Source of the DNA: Nocardioides bruguierae
GTDB taxonomy: Bacteria > Actinomycetota > Actinomycetes > Propionibacteriales > Nocardioidaceae
Length of the DNA: 64,000 nucleotides
NCBI RefSeq assembly: GCF_023656415.1
Contig: NZ_JAMOIL010000003.1
Location: forward strand, 1-64,000
Reading direction: 5' to 3'
A program made the translations under genes and the position numbers. The stretch's first letter is position 1, and the number at the start of each line of letters is the position of its first letter. Under the pieces are notes generated by a model. The model was given only the letters and a program-made list of their open reading frames with translations, searched no databases and was not told the origin of the DNA. Below, piece after piece: positions 16,910 to 25,413 of the stretch.

Positions 16910-18691
16910 GTGCCAGGTACCACCGTCCACCCGCCCGCCGACCCGACACGCGCGGAGCGAGGTGGAGGGCCCAGCGTGCTCGGCGGCCTCCCGGCCTCCC
17001 GTGCCGCGAAGGCGCTCTCGACCGCCTCCGCCGGCGCCCGGGTGCTCACGCGGGCCGGCGTCGTCCGACCCTACGGCCCCGGTGTCCTGGCCGGTCTCGC
17101 CGTGACCCTGCGCCGGTGGGGCACGGGTGCCGCCGGCGGGTTCTCCTCGCTGGCCACGCGGGCGCCCCACCAGGTCGGGCTCGTCGACGAGCTGGGTGAG
17201 CTGACCTGGGCCGACCTGGTCGGCCGTGCCCAGTCCCTGGCCCGGGCCCTGGCCGGCCTGGGGGTGGGCGAGGGGGACCGGGTGGCGCTCCTGTGCCGCA
17301 ACCACCGCGGCTTCGTGGAGACGACGATCGCGGTCTCGATGCTGGGGGCCGACGTCCTCTACCTGAACACCGCGTTCGCCGGCCCGCAGCTGCGCGACGT
17401 GCTGGCCCGTGACGCGCCGGCGGTCGTCGTCCACGACGAGGAGTTCACCCCCGCCCTCCTCGGGATCGAGGACGGTGTCGAGGATGGTGGGGACGGGGGC
17501 GGCGCGGGCACCGAGCCCGCCGCGGTCCGCGTGGTCGCCTGGACCGACACGGACGCGCCCGGCGCCGTCACCACCGAGCAGCTCATCGCCTCCCACGAGC
17601 GGGGCCCGCTCACCCCGCCCGGCCGCAACGGGCGCACCGTCATCCTCACCTCCGGCACCACCGGCACCCCCAAGGGCGCCCCGCGGGCCGAGGCCGGCAT
17701 CGACGCCGGCGTCTCGCTGCTCTCCGCGCTGCCGCTGCGGGCCGGGTGGCGCACGCACGTGGCTGCCCCGCTGTTCCACACCTGGGGCTACGGGCACCTC
17801 GCCCTGTCCATGCTCCTGGGCTCCACCCTCGTGCTCGCGCGCCGGTTCGAGCCGCAGGCCTGCCTCGACCTGCTCCGGCGCGAGCGCTGCGACTCCTTCG
17901 TCGTCGTGCCCGTCATGCTCCAGCGCATCCTGGCCCTGCCCGAGGAGCAGCTCGCCGCCGCGGACCTCTCGCGGGTGCAGGTGGTGGCCTCCTCGGGCTC
18001 GGCCCTGCCGGGCGACCTCCCGCTGACCTGGATGGACCGCTTCGGCGACCGGCTGTGGTCCACCTACGGCTCCACCGAGGTCGCCTACGCCTCGGTCGCC
18101 TCCCCCCAGGACCTGCGCGCCGCCCCCGGCACGGCCGGGCGGCCGCCGTGGAACACCGAGGTCCGGGTGCTCGGCGACGACCTCGCGCCCGTGCCGCGCG
18201 GCACGACCGGCCGGATCTTCGTCGGCAACGGACTCCTCTTCGAGGGCTACACCGGCGGCGGGTCGAAGGAGGTCGTCGACGGGCTGATGGCCACCGGCGA
18301 CGTGGGCCGCGTGGACGAGGCGGGGCGGCTGGTCGTCGAGGGCCGCGACGACGACATGATCGTCTCGGGCGGGGAGAACGTCTTCCCGCAGGAGGTCGAG
18401 GACTGCATCGCCCGGATGCCGGGCGTCGCGGAGGTCGCCGTCGTGGGCGTGGCCGACCCCGACTTCGGCCAGCGGCTGCGCGCCTTCGTCGTGGCTGCCG
18501 GGGCACCGCACGCCGGGGCCGCGGGCGGCGGGGGACCCACCGCTGAGGAGGTCCAGCAGCACGTGCGCGACAATCTGGCGCGGTACAAGGTTCCGCGCGA
18601 CGTCGTCCGGCTGGACGCGCTGCCGCGGAACGCCACCGGCAAGGTGCTCAAGCGGGAGCTGCCGCACCCCGAGACCTCGCCGGAACCGTAG
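16910..18691 (+). CDS. AMP-dependent acyl-CoA synthetase/ligase
   Basis: 593 residues. Activates a carboxylic acid, probably a fatty acid, with ATP and CoA. Adenylate-forming motifs in order: LTSGTTGTPKGAPR (about 247), YGSTEVAYAS, TGDVGRVDEAGRLVVEGRDD, SGGENVFPQEVED, and catalytic Lys in PRNATGKVLKREL near the C-terminus. Residues 1-80 form a weakly hydrophobic extension seen in long-chain acyl-CoA ligases that associate with the membrane. The GTG start follows GGAGG. A peroxiredoxin gene follows after 37 bases. Confidence 0.9.
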   Translation: MPGTTVHPPADPTRAERGGGPSVLGGLPASRAAKALSTASAGARVLTRAGVVRPYGPGVLAGLAVTLRRWGTGAAGGFSSLATRAPHQVGLVDELGELTWADLVGRAQSLARALAGLGVGEGDRVALLCRNHRGFVETTIAVSMLGADVLYLNTAFAGPQLRDVLARDAPAVVVHDEEFTPALLGIEDGVEDGGDGGGAGTEPAAVRVVAWTDTDAPGAVTTEQLIASHERGPLTPPGRNGRTVILTSGTTGTPKGAPRAEAGIDAGVSLLSALPLRAGWRTHVAAPLFHTWGYGHLALSMLLGSTLVLARRFEPQACLDLLRRERCDSFVVVPVMLQRILALPEEQLAAADLSRVQVVASSGSALPGDLPLTWMDRFGDRLWSTYGSTEVAYASVASPQDLRAAPGTAGRPPWNTEVRVLGDDLAPVPRGTTGRIFVGNGLLFEGYTGGGSKEVVDGLMATGDVGRVDEAGRLVVEGRDDDMIVSGGENVFPQEVEDCIARMPGVAEVAVVGVADPDFGQRLRAFVVAAGAPHAGAAGGGGPTAEEVQQHVRDNLARYKVPRDVVRLDALPRNATGKVLKRELPHPETSPEP

Positions 18692-18728
18692 GACGCACCC
18701 ACCACCGACGCCGGAGCCAGGAGGAGCG

Positions 18729-19229
18729 ATGACGCCCCAGACCCCGACCGACCCCGATGCCACCACCCCGGGGCTCACGCTCGGTGGCCCGGCCCCGGAC
18801 TTCTGCCTGCGCGACCAGTTCGGCCAGGACGTGCGGCTCTCGGACTTCCGAGGGCGCAAGGCGGTCGCCGTGCTGTTCTTCCCCTACGCCTTCTCCGGGG
18901 TCTGCACCGGCGAGCTCACCGGCGTGCGGCGCCGCCTCGACGAGTTCCTCACCTTCGACACCGAGGTCGTGGCGATCAGCTGCGACCCCGTCTACTCGCT
19001 GCGGGCCTTCGCCGACGGCGACGGGCTCAACTTCCCGCTGCTCTCCGACTTCTGGCCGCACGGCGAGGTGGCCCGCGCCTACGACGTCTTCGACGAGACC
19101 AAGGGGTGCGCCCGTCGCTCCTCCTACGTCGTCGACAAGGAGGGCCGGGTCCGCTGGTCGGTGCACAACGCCATGGCCGAGGGGCGCGACCTGGACGAGC
19201 ACCTACGCCAGCTGGCGGCGGTGCTCTGA
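18729..19229 (+). CDS. peroxiredoxin, AhpE-like
   Basis: 166-residue thioredoxin-fold peroxidase reducing hydroperoxides in the cytoplasm. The peroxidatic Cys is in FFPYAFSGVCTGELTGV (about residue 60), the Thr-X-X-Cys-like environment is typical of AhpE. Further Cys in ISCDPV and KGCARRSSYVV could serve as resolving residues. The ATG follows CAGGAGGA. It may be co-transcribed with the upstream acyl-CoA synthetase (37-base gap), and precedes tRNA-Val as in related genomes. Confidence 0.88.
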   Translation: MTPQTPTDPDATTPGLTLGGPAPDFCLRDQFGQDVRLSDFRGRKAVAVLFFPYAFSGVCTGELTGVRRRLDEFLTFDTEVVAISCDPVYSLRAFADGDGLNFPLLSDFWPHGEVARAYDVFDETKGCARRSSYVVDKEGRVRWSVHNAMAEGRDLDEHLRQLAAVL

Positions 19230-19272
19230 GGCGACGACAGGCGTCGTCCAGTCCCGCCTGGCGAGCAGTGCG

Positions 19273-19290
19273 CCCGTTCCCCCGGACGGG
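19273..19290 (+). terminator. hairpin after peroxiredoxin gene
   Basis: 7-bp stem CCCGTTC/GGACGGG (one G-T pair) with CCCC loop, 44 bases after the stop and just before the tRNA promoter. Confidence 0.5.
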
Positions 19291-19305
19291 TGCCCGCGCT
19301 CGGGC

Positions 19306-19354
19306 TACACTGGACTCGTCGAACCGCCGGTGACCCGAGACGCCGGCGGTTCGA
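19306..19354 (+). promoter_or_regulatory. tRNA-Val promoter -10 and 5' leader hairpin
   Basis: TACACT (19306-19311) is a good -10. The predicted transcript then begins with a perfect 12-bp stem, TCGAACCGCCGG (19319-19330) with CCGGCGGTTCGA (19343-19354), before the mature tRNA at 19389. The hairpin is probably part of the removed 5' leader. Confidence 0.5.
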
Positions 19355-19388
19355 CCCTGTCCGGGGCCTTCCGCGCCGCCGGCAGCCG

Positions 19389-19463
19389 GGGCGTATAGCT
19401 CAGCGGTAGAGCTCCTCGCTTACAACGAGGCGGTCGGGGGTTCGATCCCCTCTGCGCCCACCA
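19389..19463 (+). tRNA. tRNA-Val (anticodon TAC)
   Basis: 75-nt cloverleaf with encoded CCA. Acceptor GGGCGTA pairs with TGCGCCC; the D arm is GCTCAGCGGTAGAGC, the anticodon stem-loop CCTCG-CTTACAA-CGAGG gives anticodon TAC, and the T loop is TTCGATC. Discriminator is A. No integrated element is seen at its 3' end. Confidence 0.97.
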
Positions 19464-19533
19464 CCGTCGTGCCCGGCCGACGCGTGCCGCGGGACGGCGG
19501 CACGCTGTCCGCGGCGGCTGGTAGAAGAGTGCG

Positions 19534-20115
19534 ATGACCACGCTCAGTCCGCAGCGCCGCGCCTGGCGCGCCCGCGCCTTCGTCGGCGCCAGCCTCGACG
19601 GCTACCTGGCCAGGCCCGACGGCGACCTCGACTGGCTCACCTCGTTGCCCGAGGACGTGGGCCACGCCGCCACTCGGGGCGAGCACCCCGGCCTGGAGTG
19701 GGAGACCTTCTTCCCCGAGATCGACACCCTGCTGATGGGCCGCGAGACCTACGAGACCGTCGCCGGCTTCGAGGAGTGGCCCTTCACCGGGCTGCGGGTG
19801 CTGGTGCTGAGCGCCTCGGACGCCGCCCCCACGGAGGACGGACGCGTCCGGGTGGTCGCCGGTCTCGTGCAGGCCTGCGACCTGCTGGACGAGGTGGGCG
19901 CCCGCGAGGTCTACGTCGACGGCGGACGCACGGTGCAGTCCTTCCTGGCCGCCGGCGTCCTCGACGAGATCACCGTCTCCACCGCGCCCGTGCTGCTCGG
20001 CGCCGGCCGCCGCCTGTTCGGCGGTCTCGGTGCCGACGTCCAGCTGCGGGTGCTCGGCAGCCACGTCACCGCCGACGGCCTGGTCCGGACCACGTGGGAG
20101 GTCCGCCGGGGCTGA
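19534..20115 (+). CDS. dihydrofolate reductase family protein (RibD C-terminal-like)
   Basis: 193 residues. The DHFR/RibD-C fold is indicated by ARAFVGASLDGYLARPDGDL at the start, DTLLMGRETYETVAG in the middle, VYVDGGRTVQSFLAAGVLDEI and STAPVLLGAGRRLFGG near the end. Members bind NAD(P)H, but the substrate of this stand-alone branch is unknown; it is unlikely to be the essential DHFR. A TAGAAG sequence lies six bases before the ATG, a poor match to a leaderless promoter. It follows tRNA-Val. Confidence 0.85.
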   Translation: MTTLSPQRRAWRARAFVGASLDGYLARPDGDLDWLTSLPEDVGHAATRGEHPGLEWETFFPEIDTLLMGRETYETVAGFEEWPFTGLRVLVLSASDAAPTEDGRVRVVAGLVQACDLLDEVGAREVYVDGGRTVQSFLAAGVLDEITVSTAPVLLGAGRRLFGGLGADVQLRVLGSHVTADGLVRTTWEVRRG

Positions 20116-20267
20116 CCCGGCTCGGCATCGCGGTCGGCCGCTCCTGCGGGGACGGCCGTGAAGATCGTGTGTGGACGCCGGTGGCTTCAGCCCCGCCCGG
20201 TCGGGCCGTTGCCCAGCGCAGCAGTGCCGGTGACGTGCCGGCGCCAGAGCACCGAGCGGGGACGGGC

Positions 20268-21829
20268 ATGACGCTGCGGCGATGGATCGGCGACCTGCCA
20301 CTGGGCCGGCGACTGGGAGGCGGGATCGGCCTGATCCTGCTGCTCAGCGTGGCCATCGGCCTGATCAGCAGCCTGGGTCTGCGCGACCTGGAGGACACGC
20401 TGGCGCGGACCAGCTCCGCCAGCCTGGAGGCGACCCGGGCCGCCGGGGACGTGCGTTCCAGCTTCAACGCCCTGGCCAAGACCGACCAGGACCTGCTGGT
20501 CAACCGCGACGAGGACACTCGTGCTGCCCTGACCGAACGACGCAGCGACCTCGAGGCCGAGCTCGACGAGGCCTGGGCCGCCTACCTGGCCGCCGACCCG
20601 GCGAGCCCTGCGTCGCTGCGGGACGACTTCGCCGCCGCGCTGGCCACCTGGCGCTTCATCCGGGGCCAGTGCCTGGAGCCGCTGGTGCAGGCCGGTGCCG
20701 TGGAGGACTGGGTGGCCACCTACAACGCCTCGGTCGCGCGCTCCTCCGCGGCGACCATCAACGAGGCCTTGAGCGAGATCGCCGGCACCGAGCAGGCTGC
20801 TGCCGGGGAGCGGCTCGTCGAGGCGACGACCGTCGCCGAGCGAGCCATCCTGCTCGTCTGGGTGGGCGTGGCCGTGGCCCTGCTCCTCGGCGTCCTGCTC
20901 ACCGTCGGGCTCAGCCGCAGCATCACCGGCCCCGTCGGGCACGTGCTGCGAGTCGCCGAGGCGATGGCACGCGGCGACCTCACCGCCCGCACCGGCATCC
21001 GCCGCGGCGACGAGATCGGCCGCGTGGCCGCGGCCCAGGACCAGGCCGCCGACGGTCTGCGCACCATCCTCAGCGACGTGGCCGCCGGCTCCCAGCAGGT
21101 GGCCGGGGCGGTCGAGCAGCTCACCGGGTTCGCCGGGCGGATCGAGACCGAGGTCGGTCTCACCACCCAGGAGTCCGCCGCGGCTGCGGACGCCACCCAC
21201 AAGGTCACGACCAACGTCAACGCCGTGGCGCTGGGCGCCGAGGAGCTGCGCGAGTCGATCACCGAGATCTCCCGCGGCGCCCAGGACGCGCTCAAGGTGG
21301 CCCACGACGCCACGCTGGCCGCCGAGGAGGCCACCGGCCTGGTCGGCACCCTCGGCACCAGCTCCAGCCAGATCGACGAGGCCGTCCGACTCATCGCCGG
21401 TATCGCCGAGCCGCGCGGGCCGGCGAGGCTGGCAAGGGCTTCGCCGTGGTCGCCTCCGAGGTCCAGGAGCTGGCCCGGGAGACCGCGCAGGTGACCGAGG
21501 AGATCTCCCGCCGCGTCGACACCATCCAGGGTGACACCGCCGCGGCCGTCAGCACCATCGAGCGCTTCGGCGGGATCATCGCCGAGATCAACGACTACCA
21601 GGCCCGCATCGCCGCCGCCGTGGAGGAGCAGACCGCCACGACCGCCACGATGTCGGGCTCGGCCTCCGGCGCGGCCGCCGACACCCAGGCCATCAGCGGC
21701 AGCATCGCCCGCGTGGCCGACGCCGCGGACAGCACCTCCGCGTCCGTGCGGGCCAACCGGGACGTCGTCCACACCCTCCCCGGCACCGCGGACCGCCTGG
21801 CCGACCAGGTCCGTCGCTTCACCTTCTGA
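20268..21829 (+). pseudogene. methyl-accepting chemotaxis protein, frameshifted with signalling tip deleted
   Basis: The first reading frame encodes a chemoreceptor with TM1 (about residues 16-36), a periplasmic helical sensor of about 150 residues, TM2 ([16 protein letters not shown]), a HAMP domain ([20 protein letters not shown]) and the first cytoplasmic helix down to LIAGIAE at 21410. The expected invariant hairpin tip (Gln-Thr-Asn-Leu-Leu-Ala-Leu-Asn-Ala and neighbours) is absent. The sequence resumes at [18 protein letters not shown] in another frame and runs to a normal MCP C-terminus at 21829. About 37 bases seem to be missing at 21410/21411. Read literally, frame one ends at 21494. 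Sequencing error cannot be excluded, but a single-base error would not restore the missing tip. Confidence 0.85.
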
Positions 21830-21863
21830 CGCACCGCTCGACGCACCGCTCGACGCACCGCGC
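21828..21863 (+). repeat. 12-bp tandem repeat x3
   Basis: Unit GACGCACCGCTC repeated at 21828, 21840 and, with one change, 21852. The first copy begins inside the stop codon of the chemoreceptor gene. Confidence 0.8.
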
Positions 21864-21893
21864 CCGCCGACCCCACCAGCCCGGGAGATCCCC

Positions 21894-22943
21894 ATGTCAC
21901 GCACCGCCGCCCGCCGCCCGTCCCACGCCCGGTCCCGCACGGCCGGACGCCGCCTCGCGGCGTCCGCCCTCGTCGCCCTCACCCTCGGTGCCGCACTGAC
22001 CTGCTGCGGGGAGGACCAGGGCGACGCCGCGTCCGCCGAGACCGGCCGCCCCACGGTCGCGATCGTCCTGCCCGCGACCGAGGAGGTGTTCTGGGGTGCG
22101 TGGACGACCTCCGCGCGGACCCAGGCCGACGCGCTCGACCTCGACCTCGTGCTCGTCGACACCGGCAACGACGTCGCCACCATGGACGCGGCGATCGCCG
22201 ACCTCGTGGACCAGGGCGTCGACGCGCTCGCCGTCGCGCCCGTCGACCCCGAGGCCAACCTGGCGGCCGCGCAGGCCGCGATCGACGCCGGCATCCCGGT
22301 CATCACCGCCAACCGCACCTTGGCGACCGACTACGGCGACGGCGGCCCCCTGCTGCACACCGGCTTCGACGACGTGGCGATCGGCACGGCCCAGGCAGCG
22401 CTGGTGGCCCAGGTCTGCGCCGACGTCCCGGCGCCGTGCCGCGTCCTCCTGGAGGAGGGGGTGCAGGGGTCCTCGCCGCAGCTGGCCCGCACCCGCGGCT
22501 TCGAGGACGGTCTGGCGACGACCACCGGCATCCGGCTCGTCGGTCGCGCCTACAACGACTTCGACGCCGCCCGCGCGGTGCCCGTGACCGAGCAGCTGCT
22601 CGCCGCGCACGACCGGGTGGACGTGCTGGTCTGCCAGGGCGACCCCGAGTGCGTGGCAGCGGCCCGCGTGGTGACCCGTGCCGGGCGCGCCGCGGAGATC
22701 GCCGTCGTCGGCCTCGGCGGCAGCATCGACGGCGTCCGGGCCGTGCAGGAGGGCCGCATGTACGGCACCGTCCACGTGTCCGCGGGCGAGGACGGCGCCA
22801 CCGCCCTCCGTGCCCTCGCCGCCGTCGTGCGCGGCACGACCGACGACCTCGGCCTGGAGACCACCGGGGCCCGCCCGACCCTCCAGGTGCCGGCCACCTC
22901 GCTCACCGTCGCCGACGTGGACGAGCACCTCGGCGACTGGTGA
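21894..22943 (+). CDS. sugar-type periplasmic binding lipoprotein (LacI/RbsB fold), orphan
   Basis: 349 residues. A twin-basic, then hydrophobic N-terminus ends in GAALTCCGED, a plausible but non-ideal lipobox. The mature part is a type I periplasmic binding fold: PTVAIVLPATEEVFWGAW, DLVDQGVDALAVAPVDPEA, GIPVITANRTL and VDVLVCQGDPECVAAA. The ligand is probably a sugar or similar small molecule. No ABC permease or ATPase gene adjoins it; the only neighbour on its strand is the broken chemoreceptor, so it may have been a receptor partner. GGGAG precedes the ATG. Confidence 0.85.
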   Translation: MSRTAARRPSHARSRTAGRRLAASALVALTLGAALTCCGEDQGDAASAETGRPTVAIVLPATEEVFWGAWTTSARTQADALDLDLVLVDTGNDVATMDAAIADLVDQGVDALAVAPVDPEANLAAAQAAIDAGIPVITANRTLATDYGDGGPLLHTGFDDVAIGTAQAALVAQVCADVPAPCRVLLEEGVQGSSPQLARTRGFEDGLATTTGIRLVGRAYNDFDAARAVPVTEQLLAAHDRVDVLVCQGDPECVAAARVVTRAGRAAEIAVVGLGGSIDGVRAVQEGRMYGTVHVSAGEDGATALRALAAVVRGTTDDLGLETTGARPTLQVPATSLTVADVDEHLGDW

Positions 22944-22949
22944 GCCGGC

Positions 22950-23510
22950 TCAGCCGAGCAGCAGGGCGGTGGCCTCCGGCAGGTCGGTGACGCCGTCGGA
23001 GGCCAGGAAGTGCCCGGCCCCGGGCACCTCGTGCACGTGGGCCTCCAGCCCGGTGGCCAGGTCGCGGCTCAGCGCGGCCGGCACCAGCGGGTCGTCGGGG
23101 GCCAGCAGGACGTGGCGGCGCACCGTGCGCGCCGCCGTCCGCGCGACATCGGGGGCGCCGGCCGTGAAGGCGTCCAGCTCCGGGAGCAGCGGCAGCGGGG
23201 CGGTGAATCCCGCCACCAGGACCAGGCCGCCGAGGCGCCACTCGCCGGGCACCCGGTCGAGGGCGTGCAGGGCGGTCACGCACCCCAGGCTGTGGCCCAC
23301 GACCGCGGTGTGCTCGTCCGGGGAGCCGAGGGCCGCGCCGGCCGCGGCCACCCACGCCTCGACGTCGGGAGCGTCCGGGGACGGGAGTGCGGGCACCTGC
23401 ACCTCGACGGGAGCCAGGGAACGGGCCAGGGAACGGAACCAGTGGTCGTCGGGCGTCGCGCCGTAGCCGTGCAGGACGACGACGCGCTCGATCGGGGAGC
23501 GGGGAGTCAC
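22950..23510 (-). CDS. RBBP9/YdeN-type alpha/beta hydrolase
   Basis: 186 residues. Small serine hydrolase with VVVLHGYGATPDDHWF at the N-terminus, nucleophile Ser in VVGHSLGCVTALHAL, Asp in LLAPDDPLVPA and His in VPGAGHFLASDG, the full triad of the RBBP9/YdeN family. Substrate unknown. The GTG at 23510 gives a family-typical start. Its stop is only six bases from that of the convergent binding-protein gene. Confidence 0.85.
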   Translation of the reverse strand: MTPRSPIERVVVLHGYGATPDDHWFRSLARSLAPVEVQVPALPSPDAPDVEAWVAAAGAALGSPDEHTAVVGHSLGCVTALHALDRVPGEWRLGGLVLVAGFTAPLPLLPELDAFTAGAPDVARTAARTVRRHVLLAPDDPLVPAALSRDLATGLEAHVHEVPGAGHFLASDGVTDLPEATALLLG

Positions 23511-23567
23511 ACCAGGCGGGAACCGGCCGGGTGACGCGGCTCTTCCCACGTCGGGCAGAGTGTGACC

Positions 23568-24386
23568 ATGCCGATCCTCCACCGCGACATGACGCTCTGC
23601 ATCTCCCTCTCGGGCCGGCCCTCGAACATCGGCACGCGCTTCCACAACCACCTCTACGACGAGTTGGGGCTCCCGTTCGTCTACAAGGCCTTCAGCACCG
23701 ACGACCTCGAGGGTGCGATCCGCGGCGTGCGGGCGCTGGGCATCCGCGGCGCGTCGATCTCGATGCCGTTCAAGACCGACGTCATGGCCTTCGTCGACGA
23801 GGTGGAGGAGTCGGCGGCCGCCATCGACGCGGTCAACACCATCGTCAACACCGACGGTCACCTCGTCGCCTCCAACACCGACTACGAGGCCGTGCAGCTG
23901 CTGGTCGAGCGGCACGGGCTCGACACCTCCGCGCCGGTGCTGCTCCGCGGCTCCGGCGGCATGGCGAAGGCCGTGGTGGCCGCGCTGCGGGGGAGCGGCT
24001 ACGAGGACGTCACCGTGGTGGCCCGCAACGCCGAGGCCGGCCCGGCCCTGGCGCAGCGCTACGGGTACCGCTGGGTGCCCGACGTGCCGGAGACGCCCGT
24101 GGGCGGGGCGCTGCTGGTGAATGTGACGCCCCTGGGCATGGACGGCCCGCAGGCCGACGAGCTGGCCTACCCGCACCGGCACCTGGCCGCGTCCTCGGGC
24201 GTCCTCGACGTGGTGGCGTTCCCGTCCGAGACGCCCCTGGTCCGTGCCGCCCGGGAGGCGGGGCTGCCGGTCGTGACGGGCGCCGAGGTCATCGCGCTGC
24301 AGGCCGCGCGCCAGTTCGAGCGCTACACCGGCGTGCTGCCCACCGACGAGCAGGTGGCCAGGGCCTCGGCGTTCTCGCGCGAGTGA
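23568..24386 (+). CDS. shikimate dehydrogenase-like protein (HI0607/SdhL type)
   Basis: 272 residues, two domains: an AroE-like substrate domain starting LCISLSGRPSNIGTRFHNHL and a Rossmann domain with LLRGSGGMAKAVVAAL. The probable catalytic Lys is in ISMPFKTDV and the Asp in VNTIVNTDGHL...SNTDYEA. The sequence follows the divergent Haemophilus HI0607-type branch rather than true AroE, so quinate, shikimate or another substrate is possible. The ATG at 23568 or GTG at 23562 could be used. No aromatic pathway genes adjoin it. Confidence 0.85.
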   Translation: MPILHRDMTLCISLSGRPSNIGTRFHNHLYDELGLPFVYKAFSTDDLEGAIRGVRALGIRGASISMPFKTDVMAFVDEVEESAAAIDAVNTIVNTDGHLVASNTDYEAVQLLVERHGLDTSAPVLLRGSGGMAKAVVAALRGSGYEDVTVVARNAEAGPALAQRYGYRWVPDVPETPVGGALLVNVTPLGMDGPQADELAYPHRHLAASSGVLDVVAFPSETPLVRAAREAGLPVVTGAEVIALQAARQFERYTGVLPTDEQVARASAFSRE

Positions 24387-24446
24387 GACCGCCCGGCGCC
24401 GGCGCGCGTGGCCGGGGTCGCAGTGCGCGCGAGAGTGCACGCCTGG

Positions 24447-24452
24447 TAGCGT
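24447..24452 (+). promoter_or_regulatory. -10 box of riboswitch transcript
   Basis: TAGCGT placed so that transcription would begin just before the riboswitch core at about 24459. Confidence 0.5.
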
Positions 24453-24459
24453 TGCGGTC

Positions 24460-24675
24460 TGTTCGAGGGGGAGTAGTCCCCAACGCCTCGTGTCGACACA
24501 CTGATCGGGCTCTCCACCAGGAGCGCCGGGTCCGGTACGAGGGGCCGCCTGCGGCGGACGAGACCTTCGGCCGGCACTGCCAGTACGTCCGCGCGAGCCT
24601 GCGCGGACGCCCACGACACGTGCCCGGCCGAGGCGCGCGTCCCCCGCGGTGAGCGCCAGGTCGGGCCCGGGAAGG
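24460..24675 (+). ncRNA. yybP-ykoY manganese riboswitch
   Basis: The leader contains the two conserved internal-loop signatures of this class: GGGGGAGTAGTCCCC at 24467-24481 and GAGACCTTCGGCC about 90 bases later. Between and after them lie GC-rich stems such as GTCCGCGCGAGCCTGCGCGGAC. It ends in GGGAAGGACCCCC just before the ATG of a GDT1/MneA-type exporter, the classic target of Mn2+-sensing riboswitches. The expected outcome is raised exporter expression when Mn2+ is abundant. The 3' boundary is approximate. Confidence 0.88.
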
Positions 24676-24683
24676 ACCCCCTG

Positions 24684-25265
24684 ATGGAAGCATTCCTCAT
24701 CTCCACGGCCGTGATCTTCGTGGCCGAGCTCGGCGACAAGTCGCAGCTCATGGCCATGACCTTCGCCTCGCGCTACCGCGCCCGCGACGTCATCCTCGGC
24801 ATCACCGTCGCCACCGCGATCGTCCACCTCGCCTCGGTGGCGATCGGCTTCTTCATCGGCGACGCGTTCGGCGAGTACCAGGGCGTGATCGCGATCGTCG
24901 CCGGTGTCGCCTTCCTCGCCTTCGCGGTGTGGACGCTGCGCGGCGACGAGCTCACCGACGAGGAGGCCGACAAGGCCCGCAAGTCCAAGGGCATGGCCCT
25001 GCTCGCGGTCGGTACCGCCTTCTTCCTCGCCGAGCTGGGCGACAAGACCATGCTCGCCACGATCACGCTGGCCACGCAGCACGGCTGGCTCGGCACCTGG
25101 ATCGGCTCGACGGTCGGCATGGTCGCCGCGGACGCGCTCGCGATCGTCGTGGGTGCCGTGCTCGGCCGGAAGCTGCCCGAGAAGGTCATCCAGATCGGTG
25201 CTGCGGTGCTCTTCGCGCTCTTCGGCGTGTGGCTGATCCTCGAGGGCGCCGGCGTCATCGGCTGA
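24684..25265 (+). CDS. TMEM165/GDT1-family manganese exporter
   Basis: 193-residue membrane protein with about six transmembrane helices in two similar halves. Each half carries the family cation motif: AELGDKS at residues 14-20 and AELGDKT near 117. A short charged loop (DELTDEEADKARKSKG) joins the halves. Members expel Mn2+ (or Ca2+) in exchange for protons. The Mn2+ riboswitch directly upstream supports manganese as the substrate here. A GGAAGGA site precedes the ATG. Confidence 0.93.
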   Translation: MEAFLISTAVIFVAELGDKSQLMAMTFASRYRARDVILGITVATAIVHLASVAIGFFIGDAFGEYQGVIAIVAGVAFLAFAVWTLRGDELTDEEADKARKSKGMALLAVGTAFFLAELGDKTMLATITLATQHGWLGTWIGSTVGMVAADALAIVVGAVLGRKLPEKVIQIGAAVLFALFGVWLILEGAGVIG

Positions 25266-25413
25266 ACCCTGGGCCCACCGATCGGGTGAGGGGGCGTGGG
25301 TTCGGTCGCACCGGCGGGCAGGGTTGTCCGCCACCTGTGACGGGTCCGTCGCTCCCACCCGGTACGGTGCGCAGGCACCGGGACCACACCCCGGTGGCAC
25401 GACAGGAGGACGC

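Noticed and set aside
19389-19463. tRNA-Val as an integration site
   Set aside because: No integrase, no repeat of the tRNA 3' end and no change in composition follow it.
19534-20115. Housekeeping dihydrofolate reductase (folA)
   Set aside because: The protein is of the RibD-C/DHFR-like branch (SLDGYLARPDGDL, VDGGRTVQSFL), which is distinct from FolA; no thyA is adjacent.
20268-21829. Two separate intact genes instead of one broken chemoreceptor
   Set aside because: The second part has no start or ribosome site of its own and is precisely the missing C-terminal half of a chemoreceptor.
23568-24386. True shikimate dehydrogenase aroE
   Set aside because: The sequence follows the HI0607-like branch (LSGRPSNIGTRFHNHL, SMPFKTDV), and no other aromatic pathway gene adjoins.
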